From Mesorhizobium sp. (GTDB taxonomy: Bacteria > Pseudomonadota > Alphaproteobacteria > Rhizobiales > Rhizobiaceae): a DNA stretch of 64,000 nt. Within the stretch, counting starts at the first letter, position 1, and the number at the start of each line of letters is the position of its first letter. The notes under the pieces are model-generated. The model ran no database searches and was not told the origin of the DNA. It worked only from the letters and a program-made list of their open reading frames with translations. Made by a program: the position numbers and the translations under genes. Location of the stretch: NCBI GenBank assembly GCA_004017535.1, contig SAJS01000001.1, positions 496,001 through 560,000 on the forward strand, written 5' to 3'. Below are positions 52,784 to 62,139 of this stretch, in pieces.

Positions 52784-52985
52784 AACCTGCAGTGTCGCGC
52801 GGCAGCTCTGTTGCCGGCTCTAAAAATTGGACATTGCCCTTGCGGGACTGTATCTGCGTAAAAGTGAAGCATGTCGCCCGAAATTGTGTCTGGAAAAGCG
52901 GCATGCCCGAAAAACATGGACTTGGAGCGCCTTCGCCGGAATTCGTTTCGACGGGTGCGCTTTTGGTCAATAGGGTGCCGATAAG

Positions 52986-53549
52986 ATGAACGGAGACGAG
53001 ACGGCTGGCGCAATGGTCGAGGGCGAGGACACCTCGCTGCTCATCGTCGAGGACGACAAGCCCTTTCTCACCCGGCTCGCCCGGGCCATGGAAACCAGGG
53101 GCTTCGTGGTCGAGACGGCGGAAAGCGTCGAAGAGGCCGTCGCCAAGGCGCGCGCCCATCCGCCGGCCTATGCGGTGGTCGACATGCGTCTCGGCGACGG
53201 CAACGGCCTCGATGTCGTCGCAGCCATCCGCGAAAAGCGCGACGACGCCCGCGCCATCATCCTGACCGGCTACGGCAACATCGCCACCGCGGTGACGGCG
53301 GTGAAGCTCGGCGCCATCGACTATCTTTCCAAGCCCGCCGATGCCGACGACGTCTTCGCCGCGCTCACCCGCACCTCCGGCGAACGTGCCGCGCCGCCGG
53401 AAAACCCGATGTCGGCCGATCGCGTGCGCTGGGAGCACATTCAGCGCGTCTACGAAATGTGCGACCGCAACGTGTCCGAGACGGCGCGCCGCCTCAACAT
53501 GCATCGCCGCACCCTGCAGCGGATTCTCGCAAAGCGGGCGCCGCGTTAG
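52986..53549 (+). CDS. actR: ActR/RegA-type response regulator
   Basis: This is a 187-residue regulator. The receiver domain has acidic pocket IVEDDKPFL, phospho-Asp in VVDMRLGDGNG, Thr in IILTGYG and Lys in LSKPADADD. A short Pro linker and a Fis-type helix-turn-helix (CDRNVSETARRLNMHRRTLQRIL) follow. The layout and C-terminal sequence identify RegA/ActR. It is the partner of the ActS kinase just upstream. Confidence 0.93.
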   Translation: MNGDETAGAMVEGEDTSLLIVEDDKPFLTRLARAMETRGFVVETAESVEEAVAKARAHPPAYAVVDMRLGDGNGLDVVAAIREKRDDARAIILTGYGNIATAVTAVKLGAIDYLSKPADADDVFAALTRTSGERAAPPENPMSADRVRWEHIQRVYEMCDRNVSETARRLNMHRRTLQRILAKRAPR

Positions 53550-53559
53550 GCGGAGGTTC

Positions 53560-53612
53560 GTCATCCTCGGGTTTGCGCCGCGTCGCTTCGCTCCTTGCTT
53601 CGCCGTGGATGA
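53560..53612. repeat. Short copy of the 51188 repeat element
   Basis: The segment runs from TCATCCTCGGG to CGCCGTGGATGA and shares its GCGTCGCTTCGCTCC core with the right arm of the long inverted repeat. It follows the actR stop codon. Confidence 0.6.
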
Positions 53613-53742
53613 AGAAGGGACGCGCGTTTCAGCCAATTTTCGAAGCATGCGCTACCGGGTAACTTGTAGCCTTGCATCATCGCTGGCACTGCGCATCATG
53701 GAATACAGACTCCCGACCGACAGGCTAGGTTAGCGAGGCACC

Positions 53743-54930
53743 ATGCAAGAGGAACGGCCGAAATCGATCCTGCGCGAGTTCCTCGACAGCGAGGCCGCAG
53801 GCGGCATCGTCCTGATGGTGGCCGCGGCCCTTGCGCTGATCGTTGCCAACTCGCCTTTGGCCGAAACCTATTTCGCCGTGCTCCACGCTTATCTCGGGCC
53901 GCTCAGCATCTCGCACTGGATCAATGACGGGCTGATGGCGGTGTTCTTCCTGCTGGTCGGGCTGGAGATCAAGCGCGAGATGCTGGACGGGCAGCTCTCG
54001 ACCTGGCCGCGCCGCACGCTGCCCGGCATTGCCGCCGCCGGCGGCATGGTGGTGCCGGCGCTGGTCTATGTCCTGATCAACCGCGACAGTCAGGCGGCAC
54101 TCTCCGGCTGGGCGATCCCCACCGCCACCGACATCGCCTTTGCGCTCGGCGTGCTCTCACTGCTCGGCAGCCGCGTGCCGGCCTCGCTGAAGGTCTTCCT
54201 AACCGCTTTGGCCATCATCGACGATCTCGGCGCCGTCATCATCATCGCGCTGTTCTACACCAGTGGCCTGTCGCTCGCTTATCTGGCCGCCGCCTTCGCC
54301 GTCATCGCCCTGCTGGTCGTGCTCAACCGCATGCGGGCGATGAAGCTCTGGCCTTACCTCCTGCTTGGCGTCGTTTTGTGGGTGCTGGTGCTGAAGTCGG
54401 GCGTGCATGCCACGCTGGCCGGCGTCGCGCTGGCGCTCACCATCCCGCTGGAGCGCTCTCCCGGCATCAGCCACCATACAGAACATTCGCCGCTGCACCG
54501 GCTGGAGCATGGCCTGCACAAGCTGGTGCCCTTTCTCGTCATCCCGATCTTCGGCTTTGCCAATGCCGGCGTCTCGCTCGGCGGCTTAAGCTTCGCGGCC
54601 CTTGTCGAGCCGCTGACGCTCGGCGTCGCCGCCGGGCTGGTTCTGGGCAAGCTGGTCGGCGTTTTCGGCTCCTCGGCGCTCGCCATCCGCTTCGGCCTTG
54701 CCGACCTGCCGGTCAATGCCGGCTGGCTGCACATGCTCGGCATTTCGCTGCTCTGCGGCATCGGCTTCACCATGAGCCTGTTCATCGGCCTGCTCGCCTT
54801 CGCCGCCGACCCGGCGCTCCAGGACGCGGTGAAGGTCGGCATCCTCGCCGGCTCGCTGGTTGCCGCGCTGCTGGGCGCCGCCGTGCTGCTGACAGCGCCC
54901 GCGGCCGGCGGAGTGGAAGAGGTGGAGTAG
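53743..54930 (+). CDS. nhaA: Na+/H+ antiporter NhaA
   Basis: This 395-residue membrane protein has about 12 helices. Family motifs: [23 protein letters not shown] near the start, [60 protein letters not shown] (the paired Asp ion-binding site) and [20 protein letters not shown]. It expels Na+ in exchange for H+ at the inner membrane. No adjacent regulator is seen. Confidence 0.93.
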   Translation: MQEERPKSILREFLDSEAAGGIVLMVAAALALIVANSPLAETYFAVLHAYLGPLSISHWINDGLMAVFFLLVGLEIKREMLDGQLSTWPRRTLPGIAAAGGMVVPALVYVLINRDSQAALSGWAIPTATDIAFALGVLSLLGSRVPASLKVFLTALAIIDDLGAVIIIALFYTSGLSLAYLAAAFAVIALLVVLNRMRAMKLWPYLLLGVVLWVLVLKSGVHATLAGVALALTIPLERSPGISHHTEHSPLHRLEHGLHKLVPFLVIPIFGFANAGVSLGGLSFAALVEPLTLGVAAGLVLGKLVGVFGSSALAIRFGLADLPVNAGWLHMLGISLLCGIGFTMSLFIGLLAFAADPALQDAVKVGILAGSLVAALLGAAVLLTAPAAGGVEEVE

Positions 54931-54939
54931 GCGGTGCCG

Positions 54940-55160
54940 TAGCGCCCATTTCCTCGCCCCCGCGAAGGCGGGGGAGAGGTGGCCCGGCGAAGCCGGGACG
55001 GAGAGGGGACGCCCTTCGCCAAGCCAGAACCGATTCAGGAAGGGACGCAAGGCCAGCGCGGTATGGAACCATCGCGGTATGGAACCATATAGAGGCGCCT
55101 TAAGTCCCAAACGCCGCGCGGGCCCCTCTCCGACCCGGCTTCGCCGGGCCCACTCCGTGG
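54940..55160. repeat. Dispersed inverted repeat with an internal 16-bp tandem duplication
   Basis: The outer parts (TTCCTCGCCCCCGCGAAGG from 54950; CCGGGCCCACTCCG...GGGGCGAGGAA to about 55160) form a long imperfect palindrome. Inside, CGCGGTATGGAACCAT occurs twice in tandem (55057-55072, 55073-55088). No gene is supported here. Confidence 0.6.
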
Positions 55161-55209
55161 GGCGAGGAACCCAAGTCCCGCGAAGCCGCCGCACCTGATC
55201 CGTCGAAGA

Positions 55210-55722
55210 TTACTCGCTCTCGCCATCCAGCGCCGGCACCGCGACGCCGGCAAGCTCGGCTGCCAAGAGCCGCGCGGCGCCGGCGCGGGCAATCCGCAGC
55301 ATCAGCGCCTTGCGCGTCGCAGCCGCCATGCGGTGCTCCGGCGCATCGCGCAGGATCTCCGCGCCATAGCCGTCGGAAAGGATGAAGCCGCATTCCTCGG
55401 GAAAGATATCCTGCGGAACGCCGGGATGGGTGGCGAAGAAGAAGCGGTCGGAGTGCAGCCGGTAGTCCGGCCATTTGCGGTCGACGCGAAAATCCTCGAT
55501 CGAGGATTTGATCTCGATGATCCAGATGTCGCCTTGTCTTGTCAGCGCGACGAGATCGGCGCGCCGGCCGGTGGCCAAAGACAGCTCCGGCAGCACATGC
55601 GCGCCCATTTCTCTGAGTAGCCGCTGCACGCCGCGCCGCACCAGCATGGCGCGCTCCGACTGGCGGCCGTCGATCAAGGGGTTGAGGGGAATCGGGGAAA
55701 CGATGGGCATGACAGGCACCAT
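55210..55722 (-). CDS. mmcB: MmcB family DNA-repair protein, nuclease-like
   Basis: This is a 170-residue protein with a restriction-endonuclease-like core: RADLVALTRQGDIWIIEIKSSIEDFRVDRKWPDY (Asp, Glu-x-Lys), then HSDRFFFATHPGVPQDIFPEECGFILSDGYGAEI. It matches the alphaproteobacterial MmcB family, which is co-controlled with DNA-damage genes in Caulobacter. ATG 55722 has an in-frame alternative at 55710. It stands alone and convergent with nhaA. Confidence 0.85.
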   Translation of the reverse strand: MVPVMPIVSPIPLNPLIDGRQSERAMLVRRGVQRLLREMGAHVLPELSLATGRRADLVALTRQGDIWIIEIKSSIEDFRVDRKWPDYRLHSDRFFFATHPGVPQDIFPEECGFILSDGYGAEILRDAPEHRMAAATRKALMLRIARAGAARLLAAELAGVAVPALDGESE

Positions 55723-55906
55723 GCCAGATTTTGTTCACCGTTTGAACCCGCTTTAGGCGGGTGATTCTATATTTGACAGACCAAGCCGTGCGCGCGGATG
55801 GATAGGATCCTTACCAGCGGTGCACTCCAATGGCAGGTGCTAGGTGAGATCCAGCTCTTGCTAATCATATGCCTCGGCAGCAATCTCGCCGTGAGAGGAT
55901 TTCCCC

Positions 55907-56377
55907 ATGACCCGTGATCAGATGCTCGCCCACCTCCGCTCCGCCGATGCCGTCGCGCGCGAGGCGGCGGCGCATGGACATCATCCGTTCGGCTCCGTGC
56001 TGGTCGGGCCGGACGATCGGGTGCTGATGCGGCAGGGCAATCTCGACACGGTGCGCCATGCCGAGACCGAGCTCGCCCGCCGCGCGGCGGCCGCCTATGA
56101 GCCGGAGTTCCTGTGGCAATGCACGCTGGTCACGACCGGCGAGCCCTGCGCGATGTGCGCCGGCACGATGTATTGGGCCAATATCGGGCGGCTGGTCTAT
56201 GGCTTCGAGGAGACCGATCTCCTCGCGCTCACCGGTGATCACGAGGAGAATCCGACGATGAACCTCGCTTCGCGCACCGTATTCGCTTCCGGCCAGAAGA
56301 AGATCGAGGTCTTCGGTCCTTTCCCGGAAATCGCGGACGAGTTGCTCGCACCGCACCGCGATTTCTGGAAGCGCTGA
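55907..56377 (+). CDS. Nucleoside/guanine deaminase-like zinc enzyme
   Basis: This 156-residue deaminase has zinc motif HAETELARRA (His and catalytic Glu) and EPCAMCAGTMYWANIGRLVYG (two Cys). The upstream GHHPFGSVLVGPDD matches guanine and cytosine-type deaminases that act on free bases or nucleosides. A TadA role is less likely because trailing tRNA-binding residues are lacking. It is preceded by a GAGAGGATTTCCCC start region. Confidence 0.82.
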   Translation: MTRDQMLAHLRSADAVAREAAAHGHHPFGSVLVGPDDRVLMRQGNLDTVRHAETELARRAAAAYEPEFLWQCTLVTTGEPCAMCAGTMYWANIGRLVYGFEETDLLALTGDHEENPTMNLASRTVFASGQKKIEVFGPFPEIADELLAPHRDFWKR

Positions 56378-56389
56378 CAGACCTTCGAC

Positions 56390-56779
56390 TCAGGCCGCGC
56401 CAGCCATGTCGTCCAGGATCGGGCAGTCCGGCCGGTCGTCGCCGTGGCAGGCGTGGATCAGCTTTTGCAGCGTCGAGCGCATCGACTGCAATTCACGCAG
56501 CTTTTCCTCGATCGCCCTGACATGGGCGGCGGCGATCTCGCGCACGTCATGGCTGGCGCGGTCGCGATCCTGATAGAGCGCCATAAGCTGCCTGCAATCG
56601 TCGATTGAGAAGCCGAGATTGCGCGCACGGCGCAGGAAGGCGAGCCGGTGGACGTCGTCGCTGGAGTAGTCGCGATAGCCGTTCTCGGCCCGCGCCGGAC
56701 GGATCAGGCCGATCTCCTCATAGTAGCGGATGGTCTTGGCCGGCAGGCCGGAACGTTCGGCGGCGTCTCCGACATTCAT
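56390..56779 (-). CDS. cueR: CueR/HmrR-type Cu(I)-responsive MerR regulator
   Basis: This 129-residue MerR protein starts MNVGDAAERSGLPAKTIRYYEEIGLI (winged helix-turn-helix), has a long dimerisation helix, and ends with ACHGDDRPDCPI, the Cys-x7-Cys copper loop of CueR (Cys112/Cys120 type). It activates copper-efflux ATPase genes upon binding Cu(I). No copA lies in the window, so its target is elsewhere. It is convergent with the deaminase gene (12 bp). Confidence 0.9.
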   Translation of the reverse strand: MNVGDAAERSGLPAKTIRYYEEIGLIRPARAENGYRDYSSDDVHRLAFLRRARNLGFSIDDCRQLMALYQDRDRASHDVREIAAAHVRAIEEKLRELQSMRSTLQKLIHACHGDDRPDCPILDDMAGAA

Positions 56780-57005
56780 GGCGCTCTCCTCGAGTCCCTG
56801 GCGGCCCTTGAAGCCGCCCCTTTGATTTTGTTTCACAATCCTGTGAAGCCTGTTGCGAAAATGCCGCAGTTGGGCACTTACCGGCACGCAAGGTCTTGCA
56901 TATAGGCAGTGCGCGCTTGGCAAGCAAAAGAAATGCCAGCATGAATGATGGCAAGAAAGCGGCCGACTCGTGCCGCTGCACCGAGACGGGGCGTCGGACC
57001 TTTTC

Positions 57006-57623
57006 ATGCGCTTGAAGTCGTTTGCAATCCTCGCCGCCCTTGCGCTGTCGACCGCGATCAGCGGATGCAGCACCATCGGCGGGCAGTTGTTCACCAACAA
57101 CTATGGCGCGATGACCGATGCCGGCTATCAGCTGCCGCGCATTCCGATCGAGAAGGTGCCCGCCAGGTACCACCGGCAGGAAGTGCGCTACGACACTTCT
57201 GAGAAGCCGGGCACCATCATTGTCGATACCCAGAACAAGTTCCTCTACTTCATCGAGGGCGACGGCATGGCGATGCGTTACGGCATCGGTGTCGGCCGCG
57301 AGGGATTCGAGTGGCACGGCACCGCCCATATCGCGCTGAAGCGCGAATGGCCGACCTGGACGCCACCTTCGCAGATGATCAAGCGCCAGCCTGAGCTCGC
57401 CAAGTTCGCCGGCGGCATGGAACCGGGCTTGAAGAACCCGCTCGGCGCGCGCGCCATGTATCTCTTCAACAAGGGCGGCGACATGGGTTACCGCCTGCAT
57501 GGCAGCCCGGAATGGTTCTCGATCGGCAAGGCGATGTCGTCGGGCTGCATCCGGCTGATGAACCAGGACATTATCGACCTCTACGACCGCACGTCGGTCG
57601 GCGCCAAGGTCATCGTGATGTAA
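57006..57623 (+). CDS. L,D-transpeptidase lipoprotein (YkuD domain)
   Basis: This 205-residue protein has a lipoprotein signal (LAALALSTAISGC, Cys about 21), then a YkuD domain with IIVDTQNKFLYFIEGDG, YRLHGSPEWFSIGKAMSSGCIRLMNQDIIDLY: catalytic His and SxGCIRL Cys are both present. It should cross-link peptidoglycan or attach outer-membrane proteins in the periplasm. I chose ATG 57006; the frame extends upstream without a signal sequence. A palindromic repeat and a strong terminator follow. Confidence 0.88.
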   Translation: MRLKSFAILAALALSTAISGCSTIGGQLFTNNYGAMTDAGYQLPRIPIEKVPARYHRQEVRYDTSEKPGTIIVDTQNKFLYFIEGDGMAMRYGIGVGREGFEWHGTAHIALKREWPTWTPPSQMIKRQPELAKFAGGMEPGLKNPLGARAMYLFNKGGDMGYRLHGSPEWFSIGKAMSSGCIRLMNQDIIDLYDRTSVGAKVIVM

Positions 57624-57627
57624 GGAC

Positions 57628-57676
57628 CATGATCCCGAAAAGTGGAAGCCGGTTTTCGGAAAAGGTCATGGTCAAC
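57628..57676. repeat. Rhizobial intergenic palindrome
   Basis: GACCATGATCCCGAAAAGTGG...GGTTTTCGGAAAAGGTCATGGTC is an imperfect dyad right after the L,D-transpeptidase gene. It belongs to the same family as 7756-7800 and 45281-45330. Confidence 0.75.
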
Positions 57677-57730
57677 TAGAAAGTTTCGCAGGCGGACCGT
57701 CTAGGCAACAACAAGACGTCCTGAAAACAG

Positions 57731-57758
57731 AAAACCGGGCTGTTGGGGCCCGGTTTTT
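57731..57758 (+). terminator. Intrinsic terminator between L,D-transpeptidase and nfu
   Basis: AAAACCGGGC-TGTTGGG-GCCCGGTTTT followed by more T is a clear rho-independent terminator. Because its arms are A- and T-flanked it can work in both directions, which fits the convergent genes. Confidence 0.9.
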
Positions 57759-57812
57759 TGTTTTTGGATTAGGAAGAATTCCCTCCGCCGAGTGGCCGAC
57801 GGGGTGGAACTG

Positions 57813-58382
57813 TCAGGCGACTTGCTCGACCTGCTGCACTTCCGGCACGAAGTGGCGAAGCAGGTTCTGAATGCCGTGCTTCAGCGTCGCGGTCGACGAC
57901 GGGCAGCCGGCGCAGGCGCCCTTCATGTGCAGGAACACGGTGCCGCTCTCAAAACCGCGGAAAGTGATATCGCCGCCGTCCTGCGCAACCGCGGGGCGCA
58001 CGCGCGTGTCGAGCAGTTCCTTGATGGTCAGCACCAGCTCCTCGTCGGCCTTGTCGTAGAACTCGCCGCTCTCGCTAGCTTCGCTCGCCGGAGCGACCGC
58101 AGCCATGACGGGCGCGCCGGACATGAAGTGCTCCATGATGGCGCCGAGGATGGCCGGCTTCAGATGCTGCCAGTCCGGGCCGTCCTTGGTCACGGTGATG
58201 AAATCATAACCGAAGAAAACGCCGGTGACGCCCGGGATCTCGAACAGACGGCCGGCCAGCGGCGAGGCCTCCGCGGCTGCCTCGGCGTTGCGGAAATCGG
58301 CTGTGCCTTCGCGCAGCACTTCCTTGCCCGGCAGGAATTTCAGCGTCGCCGGGTTCGGCGTCGATTCGGTCTGGATGAACAT
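57813..58382 (-). CDS. NifU-family iron-sulfur scaffold protein (Nfu)
   Basis: This 189-residue protein has an N-terminal Nfu domain (MFIQTESTPNPATLKFLPG... LFEIPGVTGVFFGYDFITVTK) and a C-terminal NifU domain with AQDGGDITFRGF and GACAGCPSSTATLKHGI (Cys-x2-Cys). It hands Fe-S clusters to target proteins in the cytoplasm. A terminator ends the convergent gene on the other side. Confidence 0.92.
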   Translation of the reverse strand: MFIQTESTPNPATLKFLPGKEVLREGTADFRNAEAAAEASPLAGRLFEIPGVTGVFFGYDFITVTKDGPDWQHLKPAILGAIMEHFMSGAPVMAAVAPASEASESGEFYDKADEELVLTIKELLDTRVRPAVAQDGGDITFRGFESGTVFLHMKGACAGCPSSTATLKHGIQNLLRHFVPEVQQVEQVA

Positions 58383-58510
58383 GGGTATCTCCAGGCCCTT
58401 CCCGGGCCGATAGTTTGGAATAATTCTAAATAGGCTCTATCGGCTGGACATTCAAGCGAAACGCGTCGCTGGAACGGCTGGCTGGCGGAATGTTTTCGAC
58501 CCTCATCCAC

Positions 58511-58660
58511 TTGAGATGTGTTGAGATTCACGTCAGGTCGAGTCGAGAACGGTGGTTTTCGCGAACCGGAGCGGAGCGAACTTCAGGTACGTGAGCACCG
58601 GAAGCGCAGAAAACCGCCGTTAGAAGACCGGCCCCACCTGAATATCAGCACATCTCAGGC
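58511..58660. repeat. Dispersed intergenic palindrome between nfu and the stress-protein gene
   Basis: Outer arms CTTGAGATGTG and CACATCTCAGG enclose inner arms AACGGTGGTTTTC and GAAAACCGCCGTT, making a long imperfect hairpin. The style is that of other Mesorhizobium repeats. Confidence 0.65.
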
Positions 58661-59146
58661 GAGGCTGTCGATCTCCTCGTCCGACAGATTCTGCGGCACC
58701 ACCGTGACAGGAATCGGGAACGCCGCCCCCCGGCCGGCAACCGCGCTGACCAGCGGCCCAGGTCCTTCCTTGCCGGCGCCGGCCGCCAGCACCAGGATGG
58801 CAATGTCCTGGTCGTCCTCGATCAGCTTGTGAATCTCGTCGGTTGGCTTGCCCTCGCGCACCACCAGTTCCGGCTCGATGCCGACGCTCTGGCGCACCTT
58901 GTTGGCGTGGCCGTCGAGGGCTCCGCGCGCCGTCGCGTTTGCTTCCTCGCGCATGATCTTTTCCACGCCCAGCCAGTGCTGGAAGTCGTCAGGCTCGATG
59001 ACATAGAGCAGCACCAGCACGCCGTTGGTGTGCTGCGCCCGCTTCGAGGCGTAGGCGACCGCACGCTCGCATTCGGGCGTGTCGTCGATGATCGCCAGGA
59101 ATTTGCGGCGATGGCCGGCTTCGCGGCTGAGGCGTTTGGAAACCAT
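58655..59146 (-). CDS. Universal stress protein (UspA family)
   Basis: This 163-residue protein has RKFLAIIDDTPECERAVAYASKRA (strand one with Asp), VLVLLYVIEP and a C-terminal IAILVLAAGAGKEGPGPLVSAVAGRGAAFPIPVTVVP. It has the Usp fold, although the usual G-x2-G-x9-G(S/T) ATP loop is spread out. ATG 59146 is chosen; a GTG at 59185 is possible. It lies upstream of, and is read away from, nfu on the same strand. Confidence 0.85.
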   Translation of the reverse strand: MVSKRLSREAGHRRKFLAIIDDTPECERAVAYASKRAQHTNGVLVLLYVIEPDDFQHWLGVEKIMREEANATARGALDGHANKVRQSVGIEPELVVREGKPTDEIHKLIEDDQDIAILVLAAGAGKEGPGPLVSAVAGRGAAFPIPVTVVPQNLSDEEIDSLA

Positions 59147-59230
59147 GTCTATCTGCTCGGTATCAATTCGGCCGCAATCTGCCACCGCCGCGAACCGGCG
59201 GCAAGCCGCCGGCCGGCGTGGCGATGGTCC

Positions 59231-59277
59231 TGGAGCAATTCCAGGAAAAGTGTGAAGCGGTTTTCCGTCCGGGATCG
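59231..59277. repeat. Rhizobial intergenic palindrome
   Basis: GAGCAATTCCAGGAAAAGTGTGAAGCGGTTTTCC... is an inverted copy of the second palindrome at 34844-34891. Confidence 0.65.
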
Positions 59278-59306
59278 CGTCGAAACAACTACTTAGACCA
59301 GGTCGG

Positions 59307-60374
59307 TCAGTCCTGCAGCAGGCCGATGATGTCGCGAACCGTCTTCATCGTGCCTTCGGCGATTGCGCGGGCCCGGTCACCGCCATCCTTGAGCACGGCG
59401 TCGACATAGGCGCGGTCGCCCTGGATGCGGCGCATCTCCGAAGCGATCGGCCCAAGCTTTTCCACGGCAAGGTCGGCCAGCGCCGGCTTGAACACGGAAA
59501 ACTGCTGCCCGCCATATTCCTTCAGCACGTCTTCCTTCGAGATCTCGGCGAGGCCGGCATAGATGCCGACGAGATTTTCGGCCTCGGGCCGGCTTTCCAG
59601 CCCATCGATCTCGCTCGGCAAGGCTTCGGGGTCGGTCTTGGCCTTGCGGATCTTCTTCGAGATGGTGTCGGCATCGTCGGTCAGGTTGATGCGCGACAGG
59701 TCCGACGGGTCCGACTTCGACATCTTCTTCGAACCGTCGCGCAGGCTCATGATGCGCGCCGCCGGACCGCCGATGACCGGTTCGGTGATCGGGAAATAGC
59801 CGTTCACGGTCTCCTCGCCGACCTGCATTTCGACGCCGACGCCGAGCGCCGCGATCTTCTCGGAGAAGTCGTTGTTGAACTTCTGCGCGATGTCGCGGGT
59901 GAGTTCCAGATGCTGCTTCTGGTCCTCGCCCACCGGCACATGGGTGGCGCGGTAGAGCAGGATGTCGGCGGCCATCAGGCTCGGATAGGCGAGCAGGCCG
60001 AGCGAGGCGTTCTCACGGTCCTTGCCGGCTTTGTCCTTGAACTGCGTCATCCGGTACATCCAGCCTATGCGCGCCACGCAGTTGAAGATCCAGGCAAGCT
60101 CGGCGTGCTGGATGACCCGCGACTGGTTGAAGACGATGTGCTTCATGGGATCGATGCCGGAGGCCAGGAACGCAGCGGTGATCGAGCGCGTCTGGTCGCC
60201 GAGATCCTGATGGACGAGCTGCGCCGTCAGCGAATGCATGTCGACGACGCAATAGATGCAGTCGGACTGTTCCTGGAGGGCGACGAATTTCTTGATGGCG
60301 CCGAGATAGTTGCCGAGATGCAGATTGCCGGTCGGCTGGACGCCCGAAAAGACGAGTGGCTTGAAGGCGGTCAT
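59307..60374 (-). CDS. trpS: Tryptophanyl-tRNA synthetase
   Basis: This is a 355-residue class I synthetase. The HIGH-type motif is in [15 protein letters not shown], and [15 protein letters not shown] holds KMSKS. It charges tRNA-Trp. It follows murJ on the same strand with 117 bases between, in the common alphaproteobacterial glnD-murJ-trpS order. Confidence 0.96.
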   Translation of the reverse strand: MTAFKPLVFSGVQPTGNLHLGNYLGAIKKFVALQEQSDCIYCVVDMHSLTAQLVHQDLGDQTRSITAAFLASGIDPMKHIVFNQSRVIQHAELAWIFNCVARIGWMYRMTQFKDKAGKDRENASLGLLAYPSLMAADILLYRATHVPVGEDQKQHLELTRDIAQKFNNDFSEKIAALGVGVEMQVGEETVNGYFPITEPVIGGPAARIMSLRDGSKKMSKSDPSDLSRINLTDDADTISKKIRKAKTDPEALPSEIDGLESRPEAENLVGIYAGLAEISKEDVLKEYGGQQFSVFKPALADLAVEKLGPIASEMRRIQGDRAYVDAVLKDGGDRARAIAEGTMKTVRDIIGLLQD

Positions 60375-60491
60375 GATGTCCTCATGGCTTGTGGAGGGCC
60401 GTTTCGCGCGCGGCGAAAGTCTTTCGACGGCGCGCTTATGGACGAAGGGCGCGACGGGATCAAGACTGGTGTTGCTGCAAGCCAGCTCGGG

Positions 60492-62099
60492 TTATTCGTC
60501 CAGGCCGGTCTTCGGTTCGGGCGGCGCAGATTTTGCCTCGCCCCGCTTCACGTTCCTGCGGATCATGCCGAAATCGGCGCCGCCGGTGCCGAAAGCGGCG
60601 ATGAAATAGAGCGCCGCGCCCCCGCCGACCAGCGCGAACAGCGTCGTCGCCTTCACCACCAGCGGCGAGCCGGGCCCGAGCCTTGCGGCGAAGTAGTGCT
60701 CGGCGAAGTAAAGCGCGGTCGCCATGATCACCGCCGACAGCACCAGCCTTGGAATGCGCTTCAAGAGCGGGATGTCGCGGCCCCAATGTCCCCGCCGGAT
60801 CAGCATGGCGAGCAGCATCAGCGCGTTGACCCAGCCGGCGACGGCCGAGGCCACCGCGATGCCCGGCGCCCCCATGGACGGGAACAGGGTGAGCGCCGTG
60901 GCGACGTTCACGCCGACCGAGATGGCTGCGAAGATCATCGGCGTGCGCGTGTCCTCGCGCGCGAAATAGCCCGGCGTGAAGGCCTTGATCAGTACGAAGG
61001 CGGGCAGGCCGAGGCCGAAGATCGCCAGGATCGAGGCGACGATCGGCGTCGAGTGGTTGGCGGCAAACGCCCCGCGCTCATAGACCAGCCGCACGATCGG
61101 CTCCGACATGACCCAGAGCGCCGCCGCCGCCGGCAAGGTCATGAACAGCGTGAACTCGACCGAGCGGTTCTGCAGGTTTGCGGCCTCGACCAGGTTGCCC
61201 GATTTCAGCGCTCGCGACAGTTCCGGCAACAGCACGATCGCCACCGCCACGCCGACGACGCCGAGCGGCAGTTGGTAGATGCGGTCGGCATACGCGAGCG
61301 ACGACACCGCGCTGTTCTGCGCCGAGGCGATCGCCGTGCCGATCAGCTGGTTGATCTGGGTGATGCCGCCGGTGATCGCCGCCGGCAGCGCCAGGATCAG
61401 CAGCCGCTTGACGTTGGGCGTCATCTTCGGCCGACGGAAGCCGATCGAGATGCCGGCATGGCGCACCGCGATCCAGACGATGGCGAGCTGCACGATGCCC
61501 GCCGCCAGCACGCCCCAGGACAGGCCAAAGCCGACATCATGCGCGTCCAGCCCGTGATACCAGGCGTAACCCAGCACGGCGATCAGGATGATGTTGAGGA
61601 AGGCGGGCGCGATCGCAGCCGCGAAATAGCGGCGCAGCGAGTTCAGCATGCCGGCCATCATGGCGCCGAGCGACATGCAGATGAGATACGGGAACATGAT
61701 CGTCGCGAGCGTGACGGTCGTCTCGAACTTGCCTGGAATGTCGGCAAAGCCCGGCGCCACGAGGTAGCGCACGATTAGCGGCATCGCCAGTTCCATGGCG
61801 ATGGTCAGCGCAAGCAGCGCCGAGAACAGCACGCCGAACACTTCCTCCGAGAAGCGCTTGGCGCCCTCATTGCCATGCTGCTCGATCTCCTTGGCGAAGA
61901 GCGGTACGAAAGCGGCGTTGAAGGCGCCTTCGGCGAACAGCCGGCGGAAAGTGTTGGGGAACTGGAAGGCGGCGTTGAAGGCGTCGGCGACCGGCCCGGT
62001 GCCGAGCGCGGCCGCCATCAGCATCTCGCGGCCGAAACCCAGCGCGCGGCTCATCAGCGTGCCGGAAGCGACGGTGGCGAATTTCTTGACGAGGCTCAT
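60492..62099 (-). CDS. murJ: Lipid II flippase MurJ
   Basis: This 535-residue protein with about 14 helices starts MSLVKKFATVASGTLMSRALGFGREMLMAAALG and has FNAAFQFPNTFRRLFAEGAFNAAFVPLF, the MurJ hallmark, plus GAFAANHSTPIVASILAIFGLGLPAFVL. It flips lipid II for peptidoglycan synthesis. It ends with a soluble tail rich in Lys, Pro and Glu. It is 40 bases downstream of glnD. Confidence 0.95.
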   Translation of the reverse strand: MSLVKKFATVASGTLMSRALGFGREMLMAAALGTGPVADAFNAAFQFPNTFRRLFAEGAFNAAFVPLFAKEIEQHGNEGAKRFSEEVFGVLFSALLALTIAMELAMPLIVRYLVAPGFADIPGKFETTVTLATIMFPYLICMSLGAMMAGMLNSLRRYFAAAIAPAFLNIILIAVLGYAWYHGLDAHDVGFGLSWGVLAAGIVQLAIVWIAVRHAGISIGFRRPKMTPNVKRLLILALPAAITGGITQINQLIGTAIASAQNSAVSSLAYADRIYQLPLGVVGVAVAIVLLPELSRALKSGNLVEAANLQNRSVEFTLFMTLPAAAALWVMSEPIVRLVYERGAFAANHSTPIVASILAIFGLGLPAFVLIKAFTPGYFAREDTRTPMIFAAISVGVNVATALTLFPSMGAPGIAVASAVAGWVNALMLLAMLIRRGHWGRDIPLLKRIPRLVLSAVIMATALYFAEHYFAARLGPGSPLVVKATTLFALVGGGAALYFIAAFGTGGADFGMIRRNVKRGEAKSAPPEPKTGLDE

Positions 62100-62139
62100 G
62101 CCGGGAAGGACTGCCAGGGAAATTGCGTCAAATGGATGG